From Hanleya hanleyi (Eukaryota; Mollusca; Polyplacophora; Lepidopleurida; Hanleyidae), in the NCBI GenBank assembly GCA_036873755.1, contig JAVTVY010019462.1:1-64000 (forward strand): a DNA stretch of 64,000 bases, read 5' to 3'. A program made the position numbers and the translations under genes. The notes under the pieces were generated by a model. The model saw only the letters and a list, made by a program, of their open reading frames with translations, was not told the origin of the DNA and did no database searches. Positions 12,701 through 24,700 of this stretch are shown piece after piece (positions within the stretch are counted from its first letter, which is position 1; each line of letters opens with the position of its first letter).

Positions 12701-15700
12701 GTTGTCTGTAGCTACCAGAACCGACTGGCCTTTGAGGTCCTGTATCAATAAGAGTATTGCTCGATTGACGGCCATGAACTCTAACACATTGATATGGAGT
12801 AACCTCTCCTGCGGAGTCCAATAGCCTGATATCGACTTGGATCCGAGGTGGGCCCCCCATCCTTGCATCGAAGCATCCGTGAACAGCTGATGAGTAGCTT
12901 GAAACGGGAGCTGCTAAGTGTTACACCAGGCATCACGTTGAGAGGGTCCATCCACCATAATAGGTGATGTTTGACTTCCTCTGTGACAGGAATCATGGGA
13001 TTCCTGTGCCTGTGTGGCCAATGCTGATTTAAATAGATCATTAGTGGCCGTAACTGTAATCGGCCTCGTGGTGTGACATCCTGTGTGGATGTCAGTAGAC
13101 CGATTATTGATGCAAACTGGATGGCAGTGCGGCAAGAATGTCTGATGAACAGTGGAATGTCGCGACATATCTTGCACCAACGAACTTCCGGTGGCCGAGC
13201 AATGACCAATTTGGTGTCGTACGCCACGCCTAGGAAGTTCCGTTGTTGTGACGGTGTTATCTCCGATTTTTCCTCGTGTGGGAGATAACCCAGTAGTTCG
13301 AGGATGTGCCATACAAATGTTGTATCGCATCGGAGTTGTATTCTGCACATATTCCTGATAATGGAATCGTCTAGGTAAAAATGATATTTGATACTTCGAC
13401 TGTGCAGATACGCCGCCACTGGCTGAAATACTCTGGTGAAGATCCAAGGGGAACTGGCTAGACCGAAAGGTAGAACCTGGAATTGGAAACGGCGAGCACC
13501 GACCAGGAATCTCAGGTACTTCCGGTAACTTGGATGAATCGGGATATGCAGGTAAGCGTCCCGAAGATCCAAGGAAGTTAACCATTCCCCTTGAACCAGA
13601 GCGGTCCTGATGGACCGGAAGGACTCCATCCGAAAGTGAGGGGGTTTCATCAGGAAGTCCTTGTTCAGCCTGCGCAGATTTATTATCATGCGCATTTCCG
13701 GTGTATCCTTCTTTGGCACAAGGAAGACCGGAGAATAGAACCCGGGGGACCGGTCGTGGACCGGAAGTTCTATTACTGCATGCTTCTGGATAAGTTTGTC
13801 CACAGATGCCTGTGTTACCAGAAGGTGTGCCTTCCGTATAGGTATACGGGAGGGCTTGGGAGCAGCAGTAAGGGGTGGATCTATAGTAAATTCTAGGGGG
13901 TAACCGTATCGAATAGTACGGATTACCCACGGATCCATCCCCAGTTTTTTGCCAATTCCGCCAAAATCCTTGAAGTCGTCCCCCGACCGGGAGACTGGAT
14001 TTCGGCGGGACCGGAAGTTGAGGCAATTCGTGGTCCCGCCATGTCATGAGATTGACATGGCCCGAATCGTCACCGGCCCTGCTGCTTTTTGCCACGACCT
14101 TTCCCTTTACCTTTATAGTTGGGATTGGTCTGGCCTTGCTGTTGTGGCATGCGACCCGCCGCTTGAGACTTCCCTTTTGGACCGGAAGCGGAAGTAGTCG
14201 GCCTAGGTTGCTTGGCTGGTGGACCGGAAGTGTCCGTAGAAATACGTTTTCCTGTCCCCATACCACCCGCTCTAGGCGGAGGATTAGGCTTAGCCTTCTC
14301 CACCGTATCCCTTAGAGACGGTATAATGCCATTAAACAACAGCGAAGATGCTGGCGATTGCTCCTTCAAAGTACGAATGACTATATCAGGAGCATGGTTG
14401 ACAACGGAAGACAAGTAAGCTTGTCGTCTCAGATGAACAACCATCGCAGCATTGAACGCGGCTAAAGCCATTGCATCAGCATTAGCTTTAGCAGCCACGT
14501 TCTGAAGATCCGCCAGTAATTGTAGCTCAGGACTACTACTGGCTGCTAACTGCGAACGCGACAACCTGCTCAACACAGTGGATATGGCCGTTAGAAACCA
14601 GTCCATGTGAGAGGCTATGGCTACCCCCTGCCGCGCAGCTTCTTCAATAGTAGAAGACTGCTTATCAGTTAGCGGGATCAAGACCTTGGAAGGGACCTTG
14701 TTGCCTTTACATATGTCGGCAAGATCAGGTTCCGGTTCCGCGGCCTTAAAGTCATATGCCGAATCATGAATTCCGTACGCTCTAGACGTGGGCTTCTCCA
14801 CCGGAAGTGGTGCCGAAGCGGAAGCCGGTCTAAAGAGTGCACGTTTTCCCGTTCTTGTAATACGTTCCTGCATTGTTTTAGGCTGGGCTAAAACCGTATC
14901 AAGAACGGAACATAAACCATGAATGGCATCTGACGCAGGAAGTGACGACGTCTGCATGGTAGTTGTCGACGGAGCCTCTGCCATAGTATGTAGGCGAGAG
15001 GATGTCGGCGGTGGGGGTCGTGACATATTAGGGTACAACTCGTACAGAGCTTCTAGTACCTCTGAATATGAACGTCTCTCCGGATCATGATCACTGTCAT
15101 TATCCTCAATGGATTGACGTTGCGCGACCCCCTGACGTCTCATCGATGGGTCAGTAGACAAATCAATCGGATCAGACGATACTACCGGAAGCTGTGTCGG
15201 AACCGGGGATGGAACCTGAACAGTACCGGAAGCGGAAGTCAAGAGTCGCCGGAACTGATCTAGTTCAGCTGCCTGTTGTTCCATTCTTTGCAGAATAACA
15301 GCAGACAGAGAACCATCAATAACCGGAACCCCCGTATTGATTTGTGGACTATTAGAGACCCGCCTATAAGGGGATGCAATAGGTCTAGCCCACTGCATTT
15401 CCGGACGAACCGGAAGTCTCAACCCACCGGGGTTTGTCACAACAGGCCTCCTTATAGTGGGACCGGAAGGACGAAAAGTCCTAACCGGAATCCCGGAGTT
15501 AACCATACCGGAACCCGCAGGCGACCGGAATTGGCTGACAGGAAGTTGATAATGAGCCCTATATGGGTTTATGACACCCGACCCAGAACCATTCTCAGTC
15601 ATACCCTGTTGTGACTGGAACAATGCCGTATTGTTTCTATTAACACTCTGAGGTATTAAGTGTGAAACTGGCATTGTTCCTGCAGAACAATGACCTCGAT

Positions 15701-18700
15701 CCCCTGCGTTTGTCAACCCAGAGGTGTTCAATTGCAAGGGATTTAATCCTACCCGGCCTTGCGTGATAACTCCCGTGACTGGGGTATTACGTAAGGTCGT
15801 GGAGTTTACTCCTGGTAAGACCATGGATACATTGTCTCTATATCCACCAGAGGTATTGTCTGCTGTGCTGAAATTAACTATACCTGGTATTACACCATAG
15901 TTATTTACAGCACCACTTACCATGCCTAAGGCTGCCCCTGGAGCAACAGGGAGTGTCGAAATTGGTTGACGACCAACAAACGACACCTGGGAATTATTAG
16001 ATATCGGGGTATTCCCAGCGGGAGTCCCCCCAGTGATATCATTCCCAACAGCACATACGGGCGTACTTACAACGTCACCAGTGTTTATGCCCGGAGTCAA
16101 AGTGGTCCTCATCTCGTTCGTCTCGATTTCCATGGGGGACACACTTTCGGGAAGATCTAGTTCCACTGTGACCTCGGCTGACTCTCCCGTACCTTCATCT
16201 AGGACGGACCCCATTACTTTTACCTGTTTCTTCCTTTTACCTGTGGACAGATCAGAAACAAAAGTACTAGTGCTTGGCGCAATACCTTTATCTAATAAAG
16301 AACGTAAAGGGCCCATCCAAGGACTGCCAATCGATGCAGGCTTCTTCGCCGTCCCATTTTCAATAAAATGGGAGGGCGGAGTCATGATATTAGTCTCCGA
16401 CATTAAACCAGGGGGAAGGGAACCCGCACGAGACCCGGTCATTAAATCTTGAAATAAATCATCGGGCCATTGTTGACACTCCTGACATCTATGGGTACAA
16501 TCACAAGCAATATTGCCTCGACACGCAAGACAAACAGAATGTAAGTCGGTCGTTGATTTAGACTTCCCACAGACGGAACAGAACATAGAGGCCATTATTT
16601 TATCGACAGATATACACAAGAATACTTCCCAACTTGATCTTTTCGTTGCTTTGTAGACTTGTAGATGATGTTATCACTCGTTGTAAACGTAAAATCCTTC
16701 CGTAATACGCTGGAGCTTTACACATGATCTTTACAGTAGCTAGCTAAGTAAAGAAGTGAAGATCTATTGTGATTGAGTGCTGGCGTGGGTGATTAGGCGG
16801 GAAATGAACTGTGCTATTGTTTTAATTTCTTCACTTGTTAATCCGTGTTTGCACACGAACGCATATGTCAGTAAGGTCAGTTTCACTGTGTAAAAAATAT
16901 GTCGATTTCTGTATATTTCCTGAAGTGGATCAGGTTATATTTACTGAGTGTATATATTTTAAATTATGGAAAAGCTAGTCAGGCCAAATCTCAAACCAGA
17001 AAGACGATCGGATGCAGGTAAAAGTTTTTCTTTACAAGAATTAAACATTGTTGAATGACTTGATTTTGAGTCGGCAGTCATATATTGTGAAACAGGAACT
17101 TTAAATCATGTGATATTATTGAAATTACCATGCAGTTTATGTGGAATACGAACAACTGAACGGCAGGCAACAGGCTCAAGTGAGTGGTGACGATTTGATA
17201 CAAAAGTGTAAAACGGATGCATATATGAGAATACAGCACTTTATTTTATTACAGGATCACTACGATAACAATATATAACATAAAACGGCATAAAATAAAA
17301 GCATCATACATGTAATTTACTGAGGCACTGTGTACTGGATTTAATTTATCCGAGATTAAAGCTACAAGTTTTCAAATCGGCACATTCAGATGCGGACAAA
17401 CTGGTCTCACTCGATCTTCATTTCCGGGGGGAATATCTTCCGCAGAAAATCCAAGGAAGTCTTCATCGTCAGAGTCGACCAACTGAAACTCAGGGATAGT
17501 CTTGGGGTTGTGACACTGGCCATAAGGCAAAACACACCTGCTTATTTAGATAATTAGATAAACTTAAAATGAAAAAGTTTGAACAAAATACACCTATCGT
17601 TTAACGCAACATAGACAGGAAATCACACAGTTGACAAACGTCAGTTTTCCCCACCAGGAAACAAAAGCAAATTTTGCGATGTGAAGCGCCGACAACAATC
17701 ATCTCTGCATGTGCTCTGTTTTGTTCAAATACAGTTATCACAAAGACTTACCTCGTTCCCATTTAGTTAAATATTTTATTGTTAATGAAAATACTTCTTA
17801 TGAATACCCACGAACTTACCGAAATTCCAGCAATAAAAATGCTTTGGAATTACACCCCGCATTTAAGAATCAAAACATCGCTATCACCATTCCATTACTC
17901 TAATTCTAAACAAATTTGAGAAACATTGCGGCAATAGGCAAAGTTTCTGAGATGAGAACCTACCAGTAGCTAATTAATATTCAGAACGATATCACACTTC
18001 GACCCCATACTTTTAGTAAAATGTTACAGTACCGGTACCGTAATAGATATTCTCATACTTGAAACAAACAAATCGAAACCTGTATTGCCGACTGACACTC
18101 GGTTCTCTTGTACAATCCGCCGTTAATTCTACATTCATTTCGTTTCATAGGTCCGGGATATTTATTCAAGTCCTGGATGGTGTGTGTAAAATCATGCAGA
18201 GTGAAGACCAAAAAGTCTATGGCCGTCCGCTTATCTGTCTAAAGCTTCGTGATACAGGCCTACACAAATTTGCCGTTGGTTCATTTTCAGGGTTCACAAC
18301 AACGTTGACATACCGAACGACTCGAACATGGAATACTCTAATATGTGTATAGTTTTATATTTCGAGAATATTCTTTCAATTCCATGTCAGTTAGGTTTCA
18401 TAATATAGATCATAGCTAATGCTGAACAAAAAGGAAGGAATACGTTCAATGTTTTGGCCTACTTTTACGATGTTATAGGTTCTTACTCTTTCACAGTTAT
18501 GAAATTCCATGACTTTCCATGACTTTTTTGGACAAATTCCATGACTTTTCCATGACCTTTTCCCTGACAAATTAGATCAGAAATTCTCCATGGACAACGG
18601 CTGCATCATGATATAAGAATGAGATATTAGTATAAGCCTGTCTTCTGTTCCATTCCTCATTATATTAACAGAGATGTGAAAACATCTTTTTTTTATGGAC

Positions 18701-21700
18701 TGACCTACAAAACCGTGTAAGCCCTGTCACGTGGGTAATGGAAGGGTTTTGTAAATTGTGGCAAAACGAAAATAAATGCCCAGTGGTCAGTCCAGGGCTT
18801 AAAAAGAAAAAAATAGAAAAAAAGAGAGAAAACAATCATGAAAATCGAAGACAACACCTGTGTCGGAGCAAGGACTTGACTAAACGATGTACAATTTCAA
18901 AGAAAAAATATTTTTTTTTTTTTTGTTGGACGTACAACAACAACCACATCGATGCGGTCCCCAACCATCAACAGTCTTCTTTTTTTACCATTTCTATTCA
19001 ATCACCGTGCTTATCTTAGATAATAACTTAGAATTACGACCAATTCCTTTCGCATTGACGTTCTGACGACAAAAGCATGTCAAGCATATTTTCGGACTAG
19101 ATTCCATGTGGTGAAATGTCGTGACCTAATTGAGCCATGTAATGACCAATTGGCCCACCCCTCTACAATGCATTGATCTATTTTTAGCCTAGCACTCGAC
19201 AACAGACGGCTTCCAAACCGGGAGTAGATTTTATACGTTGTGATCGCTGTACCACACTAAAAGATACGACTGCGACCAGTCATCACTATCCAAGATTATC
19301 TTAGAAATATGAAAGCTTTTCCGGCAAACCTTGCAGTCGGCCTTGCCAGGGGTCTTCCCACGTTCGAGCCACTGCCGATAATTCTCGTTACACAGCCACG
19401 ATGGTCTAAAGGATCACTTTCTAGGCATTGTTTTACACGGTTGCGTTTTCCGTCCTTCCCGCTTCAGGATCTGCGCACCATTCCCTCACAAATGCATCCT
19501 GGAAGTTTAGGGGAATTCCAAGACCAGTTATCTCCCCTGATGGAAGATTCTGGCTATTTCACAGACAACACGCGACATTCAACGAAATGAAGTTCGCGGG
19601 TACGGGAAAATCACGTTTTCGGTAAAAAAAATACAAAGAAATTTTTGACCTGGCAGACATTTTCAAGTTTCATTTTATTTTTCCATGACCTCTAACAAAA
19701 TTCAATGACTTGATCCGAAATTCCATGACTTTTCAAGGCCTGGAAAACAATTCTAAATTCCATGACTTTTCCAGGATTTTCCATGACCGTAAGAACCCTG
19801 TTATTATGGACGCGAATTTACGGACGTCAGCTCAAAAATCTGCATTATCTTGCTGAATTAAAAAAAATTGTCACTCGATCAATATGGTTGACTTCCTCGA
19901 ATAAAATTAGACGCCTTTATTAGGGTAGAGGAGATTTTCTGACATCATACACTGCCTTTTATGGAAACTATGATGAGATATCAAAGTGAATACACGGTAA
20001 TAAATACGATCACTACTACCACGGCAAAGCGGTCCGCCATTTTGGATCTTCCGTGAAAATCGGCGCGACATTTAATTCGAACACTCGCGTTTTTCTGGAA
20101 TTCGCTCGACAAATAATTCGAAAGTAGCCAATTTTTGGAGTGGTGAGTTTCATCACTACATCGCGAATTAATAGGGAAATTACTGTACATCTTATTTTAT
20201 AAACAGCAGAAGTAGTTTGTTATTGATTTCACAGGTTTTCTTATTTTAAGGTGCTAGGCCTCGTTGCAAATTGGTGCATTCTAGGCTCAATTGAGTCAAG
20301 TTTCCAGTAACATTGGTCTAACAGGTGTCAGGCAAACCTGGATAATTCAGGCCAATCGAAACCTATTTTAGAGCAAGAAGAAACTGGTTTTGAATGAAGA
20401 TCATTCGCTTCTGCAACACTACATTGCAGACAAATAAAATAGAGATAACTCTCATCATGTTCAATGGTCTTTATTCAATGCTTCCTTTTTCAAAATAAAC
20501 CTTAAAATTTTTGAAAATAACCTAAAAAATACAACCATAGGCTCATTCAACGTGGTACTGATAATAGGGAGTTCAGCTCAAATTTTATTTTACATTATCA
20601 TCCAGACAATCAAGTTTTTATCAAATTTAGTTCTGAGAGGAATATATCTCAGTTTACGAAATTGAAATCGATCAAGTATTAGCGAAGCTCGTGTCATTTG
20701 AAGATCCCTATAAAGGACATTCTTTCGGAACTCTGACCATATACTCCTACATTGGACCCATGGCACTGAAAAAGGGGACAAAATCGCAAAATAGAGACAA
20801 AAATGTAACAATATTGACCATTTTTCATATAATTTCACCAAAACGACACACTTCAAGTCAATTTTTTATGACGATTCCAAAAAATATATTTATTTTTCTC
20901 TCGGAATGAAGATAATCCGCTCATTTGCATAAATTTGCATATTACAGATATTCTGAATTCAGATCAAATGGACATTTAGGGGAATCAAAACAGCAAATGA
21001 CCACCACCATATGTCTTCAGCTACCCAAATTTGAAATATTTGAGATATCTGGCAAAGTATCAGAAGAAGAAATGAAAGTTGCGATAAAAAAAACAAGATG
21101 GCTGCCACCTAGATTAAAAACTGTATATGCCCCATGCCGGGTGGGGATGGGGGGGGGGGGGTGTGGTAAAAAAAAAGTAATTATCTTTTCAAATACTCTA
21201 GAAAGATGAATTCAAAATGTATACAAGAACCTCCCATTTTATCTAAAACCTGAGCACACCTATTCCCTGTATTAAAATAGTTTTGTTAAAAAAAAAAATT
21301 AAAAAAAAAATTAAAAAAATAAAAAAAATAATAAGAAAATGAAGATTTTGCATATGGAAAAAATAAGGAACTTAATTTAAATAAATAATGAAGAAATTAA
21401 TTATCACAATAACTGTAAGAATATTCTGTTGAGAGAACGATATTATAATTATTTTTCAAAGATCATAACACGTATATGGTCAATACAGCTGGAAAACTGA
21501 AGACAGTTAATCTGATGCCAAAAACTACTACTCAATTATCTCCCTTGAGTCAGCGCCTTGAGTCAGCGGGAACAGGGTTGGCAAACCACCAATGTGTTTT
21601 CATACTCCCAACGAATTCAGGAAGTGAGGTAAAGGGGAGGTGATAGGAATCGGGTTCATAGGAAAGCGTCACAAAATGGCGGCAACTTCGGAAGTGGAGG

Positions 21701-24700
21701 GGACTGTTTTTTCCAGAGACATTTCGTGGAATAGCTGGCTTAAATTTATCAAAATCTTCCAGTTCAAAAGGCGCAGGATACATTCAGCTTTCCGACTGTA
21801 CGCGTGAGACTAGCTGCGACCTCCATGGTCGTCCGTCGGCCGGCCACCAACGAAGAAAATTGACCTGGTAAGTCCTTCCCGTGGGAAATTTTTGAAACCA
21901 CGCATATCACGACAATCTACGAGATTCTCGTTTTAAAACCATGTTCGTTTGAAAGACATTTTTCCATTGGCTCCCTGATGACGAACGTCGGAGTTTCGAC
22001 TGTTTTGATAAAGATGGCGACGTCCGTCTTTCGCTGGTACAGTCTCTGGCCGAATTTGGACATGAAATGTTTAACATTTACGATGAAATAGCAAAGAGAA
22101 ATTAATAAAAACCACAAGGAGTTTAAAGAATATTTATTGTAGGACACTGTCTGATAAAAACAATTCATTTTACGGATGTTTAGCACGTAAATTCACGCAA
22201 AGTTGCAGGACAGTGAAATTGTGTTTTTCATTAAATTCGTACATCATTTAGCCCCTGAGCTGAACTCCCTACTGATAAAGGGGTCGTTACATACCCAACT
22301 GCCTGCCTGAGCCACCAGCACTACCATACAGACCGGGCTGGTATATGGAACCATATCCAAGTCCCACACTGTTTGCCCCTGCACCCCGACCTCCACTACC
22401 ACCATGGCCGCCGCCACTACCGCCAGTGAGGGAACCTAAATAATTTATATAATGGGAAACATTTATTCATACATTCAATATTAACAGTACCAATAAAACA
22501 ATAATCTGTAGAGCATGTACAGTGTGAGTGGAATGGTTGTTTCCAACCAAGTTAAATGAATCATCTTTTACTGTATAGCAGAGAACAGAAAGACAGTGCG
22601 GAAAAGCGAGTTAACTGGTGCTTGTAAAGGAACTTCTAATTATCTCCGTGATGGTTCGAACCCTGGCTGGTAACTTGGCCACAACAACTCATGCAATAAT
22701 TAAGCCATACAAAATCAATCAAATGTTTCTCAAATACTATTTTGAATAAAATGGAATGGCAGGGGGTTTTTTATGTGTTAGTTTTTTCAGTCATGTCAGT
22801 GGAGCGAGCACTACTTTTTTTATTTTCAGAATAATAAATCTTTTAAGACTTTAACACAAAAATTGTCAATCCATCTGGCAAGTATTAAATAGGATTTACA
22901 ATTAATTTGAGTGAAAATAAAACTGAAATTTGTGGCAGTCTCAGATAAATGAGGCATTGCTTTTTTTTTGGCAAAACTGCCAAAAGAGTTGAGTGAGTGG
23001 GGGGCTGCTGACCATAGCAGAGAAACACACAATAAATACTTGACAGAATGCAGTATATTACCGAATCCATGACCTGGTCCAGCTGTGAGGGTGCTGTCAA
23101 GCGGTGAAGGGGCAGGGAACCCTGCTCCGTTCAGACTAACCCGACCTCCTGAGTATACAGCAAACAGGTGACTTGCCACGATGTTCAGGCCGCTTGTACT
23201 GTGGAAGTTACCTCCTCCATAAACCTAAGCGATAAGGAGTAGGATTGATTCACTCATTTAGGATTCAAGCAAGAGAAAATTTCATGTTACATTCGCATAA
23301 TAATAAAACATGATACAGGTATCTACCAAATAGTTTGAAAAGCTGCAAATACTAAGAGATTTTTTTATAGAGCGAAACATCAAAGAATACCAATGATTTG
23401 CCTGAAATGGTAAATAAAATTTCACTCTATTCACTTTTGGCTTTAGGTCTCAAAGTTTTCTTGGAAAATCAAAAGAAAAAAGAAAGTGATAAGTTTTCAA
23501 AGTTTCACTCACCGTAATATTGGTAGCATCAAGCTCAAACGCTGAATCCGTACTTGGAGATTTCAGTGCGAATGTACCCTTGTCCTGAATATGGATTGTT
23601 TTTAAAGACACTTGGCCAGGTTTACTGTCTTCACCCACACTGCTGTTAGAGTCGAGGTGAACACCGCCATCACTGTACACATACACATCCTCCATACCGG
23701 TAACCTGGCAACAGAACATATAAAATTCTCTCAAATTTGGTCATCAAAGCATCAAACCTTGAACACTTTTATATATTTAGGTCTTTCAAAATGGAATGGT
23801 GACATAACCAGGATTTCGAATTTCTCAAAGAAGTCTCAAATTTGAAAGTAAAACACTTTTTCCTTATTTTATCTCCATTTGCTAGTATTTGTTACCTCTG
23901 AGCTTAACGTACATGGCAATGGACTCCACAAAATAATTATACAGTGAAACCTTTGTATATTGACCATGCTTGGGACCAAATTCTAGTGTGAGGTTTGACA
24001 GGGTTCTGGTTTATCAAGGTTCAAAATACTTTAAATTCAAGTATAGGAACCATGGATAATGTCGGTATTTAGAGATTGGTTGGTTTACCCTGATTTCAGT
24101 ATTCACAGGTTCCAATGTTTTGTGAAATGGATGAGTAACTTGACTAGGTTTCTATGTAAAACAGCACAAGAATAAGATAATCTAGATGAGAATCAGTTTT
24201 CTTTTTGTCACATTGTGGTCTCTGGTTTCCAATCAGAAGGCCCTTGAAAGTCATATTGGCAAAGACTGGGAACTCTGAAATCACTACCTGGGATCCTGAT
24301 GTTGACAAAGAGTGAAAACTCTGAAATCACTATCTGAGATTCTGATGTTGGCTAAGGGTTGGAACTCTGAAATCATTACCTTGGATCCTGATGTTGGCAA
24401 AGGGTGAAACTTAGAAACGAGTTGCTTGGATTTTGATGTTGGCAATGGGTGAAAATTCTGAAATCACTATCTTAGATTCTGATGATGGCAAAGAGTGAAA
24501 ATTCTGAAGTCACTATCTGGGATCCTGATGTTGGCAGAGTGTGGAAACTCTGAAATTACTATGCTGGATTCTGATGTTGACACAGAGTGTAACTCAGAAA
24601 TCAGTATGTATGATTTTGATGTTGGCAAACAATGGGATATTTGAGATCGCCACTTGGGATTCTAATGATGGTGAAGACTTGGAACTCAGAAATCACTATC

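Larger units (their letters stand above)
10393..16900 (-). mobile_element. DIRS-type tyrosine-recombinase retrotransposon
   Basis: 6,508 bp, in the same orientation as the host gene. Order in sense: inverted terminal repeat, gag, RT, RNase H, methyltransferase-like segment, tyrosine recombinase, internal complementary region, inverted terminal repeat. This is the DIRS group arrangement; Ngaro elements have split direct repeats and no such inverted ends. No target duplication was found, as expected for recombinase-mediated integration. gag and YR are open while the RT-RH-MT frame has three shifts, so this copy is probably not autonomous. ITR copies differ at one base in the 126-bp core, which suggests a recent insertion or repair by template use. 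Confidence 0.93.
9324..20185. mobile_element. pogo/Tc1-like DNA transposon, disrupted by nested insertions
   Basis: The left end 'TGGTAATTTCCCTATTAATTC' and the inverted right end (GAATTAATAGGGAAATTACTG) are each flanked by TA (9322-9323, 20186-20187). About 160-200 bp inside each end matches the opposite ends of the copy at 41728-43442, in inverted orientation. A DIRS element and a hAT-like element lie inside. Without them about 3 kb remains. No transposase ORF is intact. Confidence 0.7.

Noticed and set aside
12914..14266. 450-aa minus-strand open frame over the RT region
   Set aside because: Mostly an out-of-frame shadow of the RT frame (RT motifs are in the other frame). Only its first part (VGGRLQGFWRNWQK) looks like real pol sequence, which I noted under the frameshifts.
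18738..19019. 93-aa plus-strand frame, Lys-rich
   Set aside because: Low-complexity A-rich sequence inside a hAT-like repeat, no motif.
21550..21783. 77-aa minus-strand frame inside the hAT-like element
   Set aside because: No transposase motif (no DDE or BED-like pattern), and the element looks non-autonomous.
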